A stretch of DNA of 64,000 nt from Paraconiothyrium sp. Pb-2020 (GCA_022419385.1 JAJUBI010000010.1:310001-374000), one strand, 5' to 3'. Counted from the first letter of the stretch, positions 11,991 to 24,355 are shown. Translations and numbers: made by a program. The notes: a model not told the origin generated them from the sequence alone.

Positions 11991-12287
11991 CTACATCCAC
12001 TGGTGAGTTGACGGTAGATTCACGGTGAATATCAGTTCCCGATCCGGTGGGTTTTCAGCTTTCTCGCCCGCGCGGATTTGTGGAAGGCCGATCAGGTTCC
12101 CCCAAGCCGGCCGAGTGTTGCTCAGATTTTGTTCCTTCGCTCTAGCGCGTATGAACGAGCCTAACGCGCATTCTGCTACGCACGGTAGTCGTACGAGCCT
12201 CATATCGACAAACGTATTACTCAAGATGTTGATCGTGATGGAGATGGAGGCTGTGGGCAGGCTTTGCGGGCCGGTGATGTCAATCAA
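11991..12287 (-). CDS. Hypothetical ORF, 98 aa
   Basis: An intact minus-strand frame from MIDITGPQSLPTASISITIN to NLPSTHQWM uses GC-ending codons (roughly two thirds by eye) and has a normal residue mix. The opposite frame is less protein-like. No motif or family is recognised. It may be a fragment of a decayed gene rather than an independent one, because no promoter or splice signals are apparent around it. Confidence 0.3.
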   Translation of the reverse strand: MIDITGPQSLPTASISITINILSNTFVDMRLVRLPCVAECALGSFIRARAKEQNLSNTRPAWGNLIGLPQIRAGEKAENPPDRELIFTVNLPSTHQWM

Positions 12288-12624
12288 TTGCTTCTGATGG
12301 GCCCGGTTCGAGGAGGGAGGATTCGGTCGGAGGCTCGATCTCGTAGGACATTGGGATGAGGTGAAAATGCCGAGGTCGGCTCAATCTTTGTTGCTCTAGA
12401 TCAGATCCGCCGGTTACGGGGTTCGGTCTGAGCTGTCCTCACTCGTCCCGTCAAACAACACATCGAACTTCTCGCTATCAAGTAATAGCCCACGTGAGCT
12501 GTCGTTGCCACGTGCGTCAAGGATAATCGCGTCTGAATTGACATTTAAGACAGGATTTCCGAGGAGATGGCCACTGACGGCATGCATGCGCTTCGCTCGT
12601 CCACAGTTTTAAGGGGAAAGGAAC

Positions 12625-12915
12625 TTGAAGTGTTCACGTGGAATGGGGATACGTTTGACCCGCTCGGAGCTGTATGAGATCCTCGCTATGGATCTTGTCG
12701 GAAGCGGCGCGCGCAACTGCGTCATCAGCGAAGGCGGTGGCGCGGTGCTTTACCCTCAAATTGTCTGCGGCCATGCCGTACACCGAGCAGATGGCTTATT
12801 CCAGGGGCGTGCAAGAAGTCGAATTTTGCCAGCCGGGATAGTCTTGGAGTTGAAGACCAAGGCGAAGCTGAGAAAGAAGGGAGAAGTTTGGCAGGTGATG
12901 TGTAGGATTGCCTAG
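12625..12915 (+). CDS. Hypothetical ORF, up to 96 aa
   Basis: The first ATG in frame is at 12643, giving MGIRLTRSELYEILAMDLVG and a basic C-terminus (LKTKAKLRKKGEVWQ). Codons end mostly in G or C. The opposite strand has stops. No family is recognised. It could be a real small gene or part of the decayed coding material scattered in the window. Confidence 0.25.
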   Translation: MKCSRGMGIRLTRSELYEILAMDLVGSGARNCVISEGGGAVLYPQIVCGHAVHRADGLFQGRARSRILPAGIVLELKTKAKLRKKGEVWQVMCRIA

Positions 12916-13456
12916 AACTTCAACACCACTCAGATTGAGTTTGATACGGCTCGTCCTTGGTAGCTATGGCAACAGCGTCATGCTCTTCTTGCTCCTACTT
13001 TGACCTTGGGACCAGGACGTTTACATGCCCGCTCGTCCGCAAACTCTCCTTTTCCAGACACTGGCCTCCCCCTTCCAAGCAATGCCGAAGTAGCTAGTTG
13101 TTGTTTCCTATTAGGGCTTCGCGGTTTGAACTACACACTTGACCACAGTAGATAATGATACCGTATAATCACCCTCAGACAATAGTATTAGTAGCTGCGC
13201 TAGTAGTAGCGAGGACTCGGGAGGCGGGCGGGTGACGATCGAGGTAAGAAGACTTGTTATCGTTCAGCCTGCCGTCTTAATGCCGCTGAGTATCTGGCTT
13301 TCTTTCGCTCGTACTTTTGTTCAGCGCGGGAGACCACAGTACCCAAAGCCACCCGCACGAGAAGCTCTGAGGCCGAAGGAATTCACACAGCTAGACCCCC
13401 ACGCTGGTGACCCATTGCGCTACCGGGCCATCCACAGCCCCGTAGGGCCTGCCGTA

Positions 13457-13947
13457 TTAACGAGTTGTGCCCTGTCCTCGCATCGCAGCAGCGTCATGGT
13501 ACGAGTATAGTCCTGTCCCTGCAATGTCACCGGATGCCAACAAAAGCTCACGGACCGATACCGGCATCGTCCCCACGCTCGCACGCGACCCAGTATGGTA
13601 CTCCTTAAATGGCGGAAGGAGCAAATCGCTTGCTTGATGGGTTTGACGTACACGAGGGGGATCGACGAACGCGACGGCGCGTAATAGGAAGCAACAATAC
13701 TGAAAGCTATGCATTAGTACAGGTTACCCTCAAAGTGGCTGGCCGGTGCGACGTAGGGCATCACTCTCACCTGTTGTGTGAAGTCTGAACAGTACCGGGA
13801 TGGGGTCTGCCCGGTCAAGCGTTTGAAGCCCAGACTGCTGGGACGTAGCGGCTCCCGTGAATTCACAGTACCTCCGGCGACGGGAAGATACGTCGCGATC
13901 TCGCTGACAGCCGTGAGGATTGGTTGCGCTACGCCAGGTATCGTCAC
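13457..13947 (-). pseudogene. Possible amino-acid permease remnant
   Basis: The minus-strand frame 13947-13714 contains ILTAVSEIATYLPVAGGTVN and, twelve residues on, SLGF. Fungal amino-acid permeases of the APC superfamily have a transmembrane segment with the pattern (A/S)xxE(I/M)xxYLPVxGxx followed by a short loop and (S/A)LGFxxG. The match covers this segment only. The frame then loses likeness and stops before the next helix. A second minus frame (13714-13457) lies downstream without clear motifs. A decayed permease gene is inferred; chance similarity is not excluded. Confidence 0.35.
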
Positions 13948-15472
13948 ATGGCTCGCTGTCCTACTGCCTGACTCGGATGTCCCCGCTTACGGTCTCGAAG
14001 TTGTCCAGTCGAGAACATGGCATTTACCGCGCGCATGGTTTTGTAGCCTCCGAACAGGTGAAGCTCACGCGAGTTGTGTCGGTTGTGTTGGCTAACGAGA
14101 GTCGTCGCCCTGATCGTGGCAGGCCAGGCGTCGCGACATCCAGCTGCCCATTTCCGAGTGGTGTGCCATATTTCAACGAGTTTCGTTGCTGCTGCGCCTG
14201 TTTATTCGCAATGGTACGCGCGAACTCGCTTGCGTCGACGGCCGTAGCTTGCCTTCGTGCAGGACATCGGGGCGGGGATTGCGGGGGTCGAGAAAGTCCC
14301 CACGGTTGGGGCGTGCGATCGGCTTGCGCGTAGGCGCGGAGGCTTGCTTCCGCGCAGTGCGACGGCGGGCATTGCTTGTACTTGAGGACAGATGGGAAAT
14401 CGGCGCGTGGCAGCAGCCAAAGTCGAAGCACTCATGAGAACGCGCGACTGGTTGAGAGCTGACTCAGCTAGGTTAACCTTTCTGGGGCTTAGTGCTTTCG
14501 CAGCGGGAAGAGGTCCTCGGCGCACTCCAAACGGACACTTACAAACTCACATCCTTCTCTTTCTGCGCGTTGCCTTGTGCCTGCTCCCTGCTTAAGATGA
14601 CAAGACGTTGGATCGTAATGCGCGTCAAGTACAACAAGATGGGCAATGGACGTCTTTCTCCCATTCACGCCCTGCAGTTGCCTGGAAATCGCTCCAGCTG
14701 CTGAATATGCCCTACGTATAGCTTTTCCGGCTGCGTGCCACTTCCTTTTCCCGGCTGAAGCTCCTAGAGGTGCTAACTGTAAATACGCACCTTGTTCCGG
14801 AATTCATAGCATGACTGTGGGAAAACCCGCGCGCTAGGCACCATCACGCTGAAAGCTTCCCAGTGTTCCACGTGAAGGCTGAAAGCTGCCCCGATCTAAG
14901 AATTGGCCACCTTAAATGAATATGAAGCTCCTCACGGCGCGGAATACAAATTCGCGCTCTATCCCATAATCGGACAAAAACCTGTGTAGATACGGGCAAA
15001 GGGCCCGTAGAGGCGTGGGCCTAACCAGGTTGAGAAGTGCCCCGACCAAGGCGATTCGAGTTTGTTGACGAAGTGCTTACTATGTGTAGAATTTGGAAGG
15101 TTTTCCTTGCGTGCGAGCTTATTCCGTATTATCTACCATGCCATCTTCTTTCCGTTGCCAGGTGTTGCTGTCTGTGTGTTTGTAAGGATACCTGGTAGGC
15201 ATCACCACTCGCTTTCCTGCGCATGTATCCTTTGCACAGATTAATGCGAAAATTGGCTTTGAGAAGTGGGGAAAGGCGATGTAAAGTAAGAGCGGGAGAG
15301 GGTAGAAGTAGAGGTGCGTAAAAGCGAATCTGAGGCGTATAGGCTTCTCAAGTTTTGTCAATTAGGAGGCCCAAAGCGATCTTGTTGAAGCATATAGACT
15401 GCCAGCTTAAGAGTACAGAACTTACTTGGATAGTGTAAAGCAGAGTTTAGGCGAGCACTACACGAATCCTTA
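13948..15472. other. No supported gene
   Basis: Several GC-rich frames of 60-137 codons overlap on both strands between 13.9 and 14.8 kb. They are Arg/Ala/Cys-rich and contradictory, which is typical of chance frames in GC-rich DNA. Confidence 0.4.
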
Positions 15473-15812
15473 CCGCCAAATTCCAATCCTTCGCGCCGCC
15501 AAATCCTAGTCTTCCACAATACCAAATTCCAGCCTTCCGCGCCGCCAAATTCTAGCCTTCTACACCACTAAATTCCAGCCTTCTATACCGCTAGATTCCA
15601 GCCTTCTATACTGCTAAGTTCTAGCCTGCTGCACTGCTAAATTCCAGCCTTCCGCACCGCCAAATCCCAGTCATCCGCACCGCCAAACAGTCTTCTACAC
15701 TGCCAAATCGTCTTTCGCACCGCCAAATCGCATTTTGCACCACTAAATCGCATTTCGCACCGCAAATGCCAATCATCCGTACCCCCAAATTCTGATCCTC
15801 CGCACCGCCAAC
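15473..15812. repeat. 23/20-bp minisatellite
   Basis: About sixteen tandem copies of a 23-bp unit near CCGCCAAATTCCAGCCTTCCGCA. In the distal third the unit shortens to 20 bp (CCGCCAAATCGCATTTCGCA) and returns to 23 bp at the end. The minus-strand frame across it encodes a Gly/Asp/Trp-rich repeat peptide, which I treat as incidental. Confidence 0.85.
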
Positions 15813-16399
15813 CCTGCGAGATCCCGCGCATCACGAGGCAGAACCTGTAACACCTGATATCTAGGAAACTGTATTGCATCTGTACTAAATAGAATCCTGT
15901 CTCCTCGTTAAAGATGATATCAACGACATGTTTAGTGTTTGAATAGAAGCCATCTCATCAATATCTTAGCAAGTAGTTCCAAGGCAGTGTTGTTATTCCC
16001 CGACAGTAACGTCTCGTTTGGGCACTAGGGATCTACTCCCTATATGTGGACGCTAAGGTTATACTTTGTGTAATTGGATGCAAGCGGAGACGATGTTGGG
16101 TGGGGTACGCATGATGAGAACTTGCGTAATGTTGAAGTGTTCTCGTTCGTATATAATGCAGTTGGTCAAGGACGAACTCCCTATGGGTAAGAGAAGCAGC
16201 CATGGGCTCGAGGGCAGTACTTACGAAAGCGCTCAGCGACGGACTCACGAACAGACTTGGTGATACCGGTTTTGGAATCTGTATACTTAGCCACGTCCTA
16301 GCGACTCATCGGAAGAGCCTTGCACTCGAACGCGCTCCGATCGAGAGTTTAGGGAAGATCCGGTCGTTGAACGTAGTCATGGAGATGGTCATCGGGACG
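15813..16399. other. No supported gene
   Basis: Short frames only. A minus-strand frame at 16248-16033 is Thr/His-rich without motif. Confidence 0.4.
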
Positions 16400-18300
16400 T
16401 AACCAGGTCAGGATTCCGAGAGAATTAAGAACTCGATGTGGGACAGCAGCTCCTCGGTGAAATCACGATTGACCATAGGACCAGGCCCATGAACCTTGAG
16501 AGGATGGGTTATGATTGTGCGATGATCAGGCAAGATGACCTCTGTTATGATAAGCGCAGCGAGGCGCCCATACAGTATAGGCGCGGCAGCATGTCGTTGG
16601 TCGGTAACATCATCAAGCAGCTGAAGGCACACTCGGTGGTGAATGTATACGTGGGCGACAGGTAGCACTACTCCAGCTACTCCATACTCATCAACCCAGT
16701 GAAGATTGACGCGCTGTCGTCCAAACTGCCCTTCGTTTTCCGATTCCACAACATCACCTTCTGTATTTCGGGGGGGTATGTGGTCACACCGAGCAAAGAA
16801 TTGATGGCGATGATAGAGTCACCGGCGAGAAAGACGTCTCGCGACAGGGTAACAAATACGTAAACGAAGAGAATGTAGGGCCTCGTCACATGTCTGCTTT
16901 CGCATCTGACACTGACAACCATTCATCTAAATCCGTCTTCAGTAATAACCTTCGGTTCAAGCTGGCGAACATGATCTTCAATATTTCACCCGACAAAGAA
17001 ACAACACGCATAATTACACTGATTAGACCTATTATCATGGTCGAACGGATGGCCTTATTGTAGGGTCTAGGGTCCCCTTTCAAACACTTCGAGCATGCCA
17101 CACGTCATCCAAATGATAGAAAGAGAAGCTCGCGGTCGCGACTTAGGTCGATGACTATCGGAAGATCGTGGGCGGTTCCGTCGCGGGCGTTGCACTCTTG
17201 TATCGACGGCGCAGTGATTTTCTCTGCTAATCGATGAAACAGCTGCCCGGCCAGCGGCAAGTTGATGCAACGGATTTCCTGTCAACCATGGAAGCATTTT
17301 GCTTCAAAAGCCCGCAGTAGCACTCGTGAGGCTCTCACCCTCAAAGGCCCCGGATATGCGAAGGGTATAACTGTCGAGGTCACTGATCTGACGGTGAGCC
17401 AGACCAACTCGCGTACGCCTTCGGGCCTTCCTGGGCAAGTCTACCCCGTAGAATCCGCGCTTCGGTCCGGATCTCACAAGACGGTTCACGCTGTTTCCTC
17501 AGGAGTTTGCGCAAGACCATTGAGATGAATTTGCAGGAGTTCATAAGAGGGGAGACTGAGCGCTCAATAGATAGAACAGTAGCGAACGTGCGCAGGCCGC
17601 CGTCACGTCCATAATGCCCAATGGTGCTTCGCGGTGGTAGTCACGCCAATGAGAAAACCTAGCTTGGATGCAAGCCTAAGCTTTTCGAATGGAATGTAGA
17701 TTGGAATGAGGTCTCTGTTCCTTTCGCTATCCTGGTCCCAAGAAGCCTGGCGAGGAAGGGTTGGCACTTCCAAAATGCCATGTACCGCACCCGATCATCT
17801 TTCTCAACCCGCATTCAGTCAAAGTCATGAGAGACTCCCTGCAACTTTGTACCGACGCAGTCGCAAATACATCAGTTTGGAAGTTGAGGCTATGCGCAAG
17901 CATATGGTCTTCGCCTTATACGCCCCCGTGAGGATGATCGTCTACTCGGCACCCTCGACCCCTTTCATAGAACGGGCTACTGGCGCGGTCGAGATGAAGG
18001 GCGGACTGGTCGAGAGAGCCACCTGCGCTTTGATCTTATCCTCTTCAGGTCGAGAATCTCAACCTAAATGTTTTTGTCAAGTTTGAAGTCGTGAGGACGA
18101 CCGTGCGCGTCTCGGCTGAGGTAAAAGCACCAGAATAGCCCTGGTAGTCACCACAGAGGACTTAAGAGCCTTCTTGGGATCTTCGTCGCCTCACGGTGAG
18201 GCTGCGAGTGTCGCACGAGGCTTATCTGTTGTGAGCGCTTCTTCTGGCGAACATGCTCACGATAGTCGACAATGAGATCAGAAACGTCAAGAGTCTTGGT
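16400..18300 (+). pseudogene. Decayed coding block, unrecognised (element-like)
   Basis: The plus strand shows successive protein-like pieces with GC-ending codons. At 16590-16800 it reads SLVGNIIKQLKAHSVVNVY, passes a TAG, then gives HYSSYSILINPVKIDALSSK and FRFHNITFCISGGYVVTPSK. At 16930-17060 it contains NNLRFKLANMIFNISPDKET. At 17860-18050 it contains YISLEVEAMRKHMVFALYAP. Near 18065-18130 it has LNLNVFVKFEVVRTTVRVSA, and near 18250 MLTIVDNEIRNVKSLG. The minus frames are hydrophobic and look antisense. Pieces lie in different frames and contain stops. No family is recognised. The similar composition and decay link it to the RPB2-like block. Confidence 0.45.
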
Positions 18301-21300
18301 ACCTAGTCGTAGCTCACCAAAGATAGGGCTGGCGCAATCTGAGTCTTGTTACACGATAGGCTCAAGGAATGGGAGCCTTCAACATCAGAGAGGCCTAGAG
18401 TGCGTGCTCTCAACACACACTCTTTCCATTGTGTGAGCCCACGTTGCAGTGTTATGGGCAGTTGGAGACTTCTCAAGTTCGCGGGGCTCATGAAGACGTT
18501 GGAGTCGAGCTTGTGGGGCACGCAACCGTGTATGATGATGGAGTCCTCCAGGACGATGAGAGGTCATCGATCTCTCGCATCTACCTATTACACGCCTTCT
18601 TGTCCTCGTGTCCTCACGCTTCCACTTGTGTTGCTTACCGGCAGCGTCAGTGATGGTACTTGCCGGCAGAGGAGGTTTGGTGGGCGTGATCGGGGCGTGA
18701 GTCCTACGTCGGGTCGAGGTAGTTGATACGGGAGCTTTCTTTGCACAGGATCGGACGATGGAGAACCATTCATCCCAGTCTTAGAAGACTTGATAGGGCT
18801 GAGTTGGCGAGAGGACACAAGGAAGATGGATATAACACCTCATCCCCCCGTTCTCGTTCGAACTGAGATGCTGAACCATCTTCTCCAACTTTGCCGGGAG
18901 ACAGGTGGGAGACAAGCTCGCGGTATTACGGCAAGCGACTTGTTGGAAGTAAGGATATCCCAGCACCTTCTGTAACGAGCAGTTGGAGCGCCGATCCACC
19001 AAAATGCCACCGCATCAATTTCGCGTGACGGCTGTCACTTCTTCTATGGTTGTAGGTTTCGTGCTCGATGCGAAACGAGGTTCACAGTACCTCCGTCCGT
19101 GTCGCAGTCAACAAAGACATCACGACGTACCGACGCCTATGTTTGGAAGGCGTTCGTGCTGTACTCGTTGACCCTAGAGCTCGTGCATTTCATTGTTCTC
19201 AGTCATGGACGGCTGAGGTTCAAGCACTTGGTAGGACTATGGCAAGGGTACCAATTATGCTTTACAACAATGAATCTGGTCCGCTACAGAGCAAGCGGGC
19301 ATAACAGTATTTTCAAACATCCGACTACATCAGCGCGAAGAGTTCCGTGATGGTAAGGCCGTGCACCTTGCCTATTCAGGCTAGATTACAACGCCAAGTT
19401 CGTGAGCCCACAAGTGTCGCGAGTCATCAAATCCACGCACTCCAAGCCCCCTTCTACCCGTGCCCAGGACGTGATATCGAATGCTTTGCATTGCACGCAC
19501 TGCTGCCTCGCAAACCAAATTACTTTTTCGCTCGTTCTCCGGCCTCTCCGCATTACGTCACCGAAGTCCTCTACGTACGGCTACACCTCCGCCGCAGCAC
19601 CGAGCCCGAGTCCGACAACAACGGCCGACCATGTATCGATTTCTCGCAGCCTTGTCGTAGGTGTTCACACTTGGTATTCGGAAGGAAGCGCCGCCGGGAG
19701 GAGACACGTCAAACATAGGGAGTGCAGAGAGGAGCAAGCGCCATCAGTGGATACCGATAGGCACGATTTGTCGCCTAGGTGGCCGCTGGCGTTATGGCTC
19801 TCGCGCGCCTATGCCTACACCAGCAGCCGAAGCATTACACATTGTACACAATCTTGGCGAAATTGCCGTTCAGGACTCGTGGCGAGCGAGCCTGGCCGCT
19901 CAGCGTCACCGGGACCAACTCCGCCTCTGGTCGCCTAGTCAGCGCTAATTTAGACCACCGGACATATACCAGCTAAGCGTACGTGCGTCGTCTTCAAACA
20001 GTTAAGCTTCGGTCTACTAACGCTTACCAGGTTGTCACGAATCTACACCTTCGTTCGGCACTACCTCGATCCAACGCAGCGGCGAAGCGGTTCCGCGCAC
20101 CTGCCACGGTCCTAGTTCTCGGCCGAGAGTACGCCACAAGGTCAATGGCCATTTCGATACCCGTGTTGAAACTTAGAGGGAAAGAAACGAGACGGAGGAT
20201 GAGGACGGTTGCAATGGGCTGGGCGCATCTCAGTTGGCATCTCCGGTGACATCTCCAAGGCAGCCTGCGACGGTCGATCGCATGCTATTATGCGAAGAGG
20301 CGATACACTCATCGTGCCCCGGATCCAGCACCGCCGAACACGAACCGACTTTACCTCTTTCACACTATCGATGGGGCGTGCGACGCAGGCAGACAAATAA
20401 TACACACCAAGGCCGTGTGAGATATCTAGGAATACCGTCTGACACGTCTCCAGATCATTAGCTCGGGGATTAGGATCCGCGTGTTTGCCGAGGACCAACT
20501 ACATCAACAGACGCGTTTGCTGGTGCAGTTTCAAGAAAGAGACACACTTTGCGAACAGCCACCATCACTCGACAAACACTTCCCCCGTAATCACATCTAC
20601 AATTTATCCTGCCATCGAACCTCACCCGCGACTCCCACCACTTTGACCAACCTGCGGGGCGACAATAACCAACGCACAGCCCTCGAGGGCCTGTCCAGGT
20701 GGGCGGAGACGGCGGGCGGGAAAGGCGGGCGGCGGTGCAAGGGAACAGGTACATCAGCCCAGGGCGCAGTCGCGGGCCTGTCGCAGTCAATTAGAACGAC
20801 GGACACCACGGCAAGCCAGAAGTCGACAGGAACCGCTGCCAAGCACGCCCGCTCCGTGCATGGCAAAGTTGTGGTGAGAAACTACTGTACCTACTAGTCC
20901 TTCCGCCGCCGCGGCTTCTGCTCCTACTGCATCTGCCGCTGAGATGCTGTCATTCCGTAAGGCGTACTCACCGCGAAGGCACTGCCTCACCGATCCTTCA
21001 AACAAAGATTGGCCCGGTCGCCTGTGACCCCCGGAACGACTCCAGCGTTCAAGCTCTGGTGGGTCTGAGAAACGGGGACAGTGAACCTGACGGGGGAAGA
21101 GATATATTCCTGCAGTTGGAAATGTCAAGGGAGTGATGTGATAGTCAGAGACAGAGCCCGGGAGATCAATTTGCCTAAGCACAGTCCAAAGCTTTTGCAT
21201 TGTTTCTCAATCATGGTGTACATGTGGGCTGGCGGAACGCTGGTGAGGCCGCACGAACCTGCACAGGCCTGGTACGATTAGCATCCGCCGCCTCGCCGTG

Positions 21301-21750
21301 CCACCACAGTTTAGCATGCGGTTCCCCAGCAGTGACGGAGGAAGAGTGGACGGCATTAGACGAGGAAGGAGAATAGGAAGTGTGGGACGTTGTCCTCGTT
21401 CTTCGATGAGGACCGGCATCGGTTGTCCCCACGCGATATCCGCGGGTATCAGCTAGATGAAGGCACGAGTCGAATAGCTTGTAGAGCTCTATAATGCCTA
21501 GGCAGGACCGTTTGCGTCTTTGGATCGCCCATCTGCAACTTGCACCTCGTATTCTCCAGACAGCTACTTCAGCGTACCGCCCTGGCAACTGGGGAGCCAG
21601 CCGGAAGACGAGGCACGGGCTACAGAGGCTCACGTGACACGACACGCTACTCTCAGAGCTGGAGGTTGATTGGGTACAGGCGCGCGCGTTATTGTTACAC
21701 CAACGCGCTTGCGGGAGATTAGTCAACGTGCGATGTGACTTCGGCTCAAC
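18301..21750. other. No supported gene; scattered coding-like fragments
   Basis: A plus-strand piece at 18346-18600 (containing SVMGSWRLLKFAGLMKTLES) may extend the decayed block to its left. Elsewhere frames overlap on both strands (for example 19402-19938, 20481-20897, 21211-21756) without motif, splice sites or consistent composition. I annotate no gene. Confidence 0.4.
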
Positions 21751-21858
21751 CACCATCTCTCCACCATCTCACTATTACAAGCCCTGTAATACAATCATTT
21801 GTGCCACGTCTTACATTGCTCGAGCGCTTTAACGCTGCTACCTTAGCTGCTGAACGTC
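21751..21858 (+). promoter_or_regulatory. Likely promoter and leader of the Hsp70-like gene
   Basis: A CT/CA-rich stretch (CCACCATCTCTCCACCATCTC) about 100 bases before the ATG fits a fungal core promoter. No heat-shock element (repeated nGAAn) is evident by eye. Confidence 0.3.
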
Positions 21859-24355
21859 ATGGAGGCAGAGAGCGAACTTATCTTTGGTACGTGCAAGCAA
21901 ACCGCCTGCGTCTGACGCCTTACTTCTCATGCCCTTGCTTCCTGATGCCCTTGCTTCTCCACGCCCGTGCCTCCCCATGCCCCTGCGTCCGATGCCCTTG
22001 CGTCCGATGCCCTTACTTCCTGGTGCCCTTGCTTCCTGTTGTCATCATTCTTCGGACACAGATTAACGCGTCAAGACAGGTTTGGATGTTGGGGTTACGC
22101 ATACTGGTGGGTACCATAAGCTCTGTGCTCATTATGGTTGCAAAGCTAACGGCAGCAATGAGCAGGATTGTCGTGGGCCGAGAAGGCAAAGGGCGTGGAT
22201 AATATCCAGGTCCATACCATTTGGGACTGGCCGGAAAGCCAACATCAAGGCCAAGGCGGAAATACCCAGAAGGTGCCAACGGTAATCCAAAAAACCGATG
22301 ATGGCGTTGGGGAGCGATGGGGCTATAGCGTCCAGCCACATGATGAGCGTTATGCGTTTACCAAACTGCAGCTTGAGAACCGCCTCATCCCCTTCGTTGA
22401 CGGTACTGGTCAGGTCTCTATGACCGAGGAGCCACACAGCCCTTCGGTCGACGCTCCTGGCCAGCTCTCCATTGCCGAGGATTCACATAGCCCCTCGGTC
22501 GACACTCCTGGCCAGCTCTCCATTGCCGAGGAGCCACACAGCTCCTCGATCGACGCTCCTGGCCAGCTCTCCAGTGCCGAGGAATCACGTAGCCTCAACG
22601 CACGGACGTCGGAGATACTAGCACCGACGGAGATACTAGCGGAATTCCTGAAACATGTGAGGATTCACTTGTTTGAAGCCTTGGATCAGACTTACGGGGG
22701 GGATAGCTGGAAGTCGCTCAAAACAACCCTTGTCGTCACCTTCCCTGCAGTCTGGTCGGAACACGCAAAGGCCGCCACGCTCAAGGCGGTGGAGGACGCT
22801 GGCTTCAACGAGTCTGAACTTAGCAATCTCCAACGCGTCATATCGATCACAGAGCCTGAGGCAGTGGCCCTTTACGTTTTTAAAGACATGAAGGGCACTC
22901 ACGGCCTTCGTCGTATGAATGCTGGGGATGACTTTCTTGTATGCGATCTTGGAGGCGGTACCTCGGATCTTGTCGCAGGCAGAATTTGCGCTATGGATCC
23001 TATCACCATCAAGGAGATTGCACCTGGTATTGGCCGCCAATGTGGCAGCAGCTTCATAGACCAAAGGTTCATCCTGTTATTGCAGAAGAAGTTGGGCGAC
23101 GACTGGTTTCGCAAAGTATCTGGCGGCGTGAGTACCGACGAACTTGAAAAGACGTTCTTTTCGACGCTTCCCACAAGCCTCCAGGACCTGGTGCAGAGGT
23201 TCTCGAGGGCGCTCAAGTGCAGCTTCAACGGTCAAGACGACAAGGAGCACTACCCTCTCGACATCCCACCCTCCATGCAACCCGCTCCGGGATCAGTTTC
23301 AGGAGAGCTCCGCCTTACCAAGTAAGTCTTATGCCTTTTAGACCTTCAGGCCACCGGAGGTGTTTCCCTCACGTTACTGATAGTATGAAAGGCAAGAAAT
23401 GATTGAACTCTTTAAAGACACGTGCGATGCAGTTGTCCAAATGATCAAGGAAATCTTTACACGCGCACCATTGATCAAAGTATGTATTCCCTTCGCATAG
23501 CCTATGTGAAAGAGCGCTGCGCTAACTCAACAGCTTGTTATTATTGTTGGTGGCTTGGGGCTTAACCCCTATATACGACAGAAGATAGAGCAGGCTGTAA
23601 AGGAGTGTAATCTACAGGCTCTTGTACTCAACCCTCCATCCGCGTACGTACACATCTCAGTGTCCATTACATGGTTCCAAACGCTAATACCGTATCAGGT
23701 GGTCCGCTGTCTCTAAGGGTGCCGTGTACTGGGGACATGAAGGTAGGGAAAATACCATCATCCAGGAGCGCATATGCCGAAAACACTACGGCCTCTCGAT
23801 CAAGGAATTATATGATATGTCGAAACATGGTACTACAACCACGGAGACCTGCAGTCTTACGAAGAAGAAATACGCCACAAACCGCATGAGATGGCTCGTC
23901 GGCAAAGGGCAGAGCCTCTCCACAAACGAACCCGTACACGCTACGTACGAAGTGGAATGGGTATTCAGCATTGGGGAAGAAGCGCACGACGTTGAGATTG
24001 AATTCAAAGAGTGTGATCTCGACAAGCCTCCCTCCAGTGCAAAAGACGAGGTATGTCCGAACAGTGCCAGCGTTTATGTTATGCCTAACATCCCCAGAAT
24101 GTCAAACTTGTCGGAACACTCATATTCGACCTCAATAAACTACCTTTGGCAAATGAAGCACAGAAGCGGACTAATAACACATCGAAGCTATATCGTCGCT
24201 ACAAGTTCACCATAGAGGTGGCGATCACTGATAGGATACGGTTTTTGCTCACAAGTGGGGACCAAAACTATGGTGGTATTGACATCGAGTATAATTTGTG
24301 GGGCTCACAAGAAGCTAGAGATGGTCAGATAAATGTGGCCAGCGCAAGCGACTAA
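21859..24355 (+). CDS. Hsp70-like ATPase-domain protein, seven exons, 672 aa
   Basis: Exons: 21859-21886, 22080-22106, 22166-23321, 23392-23479, 23534-23643, 23699-24050, 24098-24355. All junctions are GT-AG except for a weak AAAG acceptor at 23391, and the phases agree throughout. The first two exons are tiny and rebuild the phosphate-1 loop (MEAESELIFG, then LDVGVTHTG, then LSWAEKAKG). Exon 3 carries phosphate-2 (CDLGGGTSD) and exon 5 the adenosine loop (VIIVGGLGLNPYI), followed by the NPPSAWSAVSKGAVYWG segment typical of the family. The usual Asp-Gly-Thr-Thr of chaperone Hsp70s is replaced by DVGVTHTG, as in the divergent fungal Hsp70-like group that lacks a canonical substrate-binding domain. 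The C-terminal ~200 residues are not an Hsp70 substrate domain. Exon 3 holds a 17-residue repeat (four copies). Role and client are unknown; a cytosolic ATP-dependent switch is inferred. Confidence 0.9.
21910..22060. repeat. Degenerate repeat inside intron 1 of the Hsp70-like gene
   Basis: Imperfect copies of a 12-18-bp unit near GATGCCCTTGCTTCCT / CGATGCCCTTGCGTC fill the 193-nt first intron (21887-22079), which is longer than the other introns of this gene. The repeat keeps an open frame by chance; the GTACGT donor and ACAG acceptor on either side show it is intronic. Confidence 0.7.
22399..22602. repeat. 51-bp coding minisatellite, four copies
   Basis: Four consecutive 51-bp units encode 17 residues each, close to DAPGQLSIAEEPHSPSV. 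The first and last copies are the most diverged. All are in frame, so copy-number change would keep the reading frame. The repeat lies early in the ATPase region, where related proteins have an exposed insertion. Confidence 0.9.

Noticed and set aside
16677..17101. Minus-strand hydrophobic ORFs as membrane proteins
   Set aside because: They are the antisense of charged, GC3-rich plus-strand frames; the opposite strand of Lys/Glu/Asp codons gives Phe/Leu/Val/Ile by rule.
22140..22180. Hsp70-like gene seemed to lack its first phosphate loop, as if deleted between GTCGTGGGC direct repeats
   Set aside because: Two short upstream exons (21859-21886 and 22080-22106) restore the loop with correct splice sites and phases, so there is no deletion.
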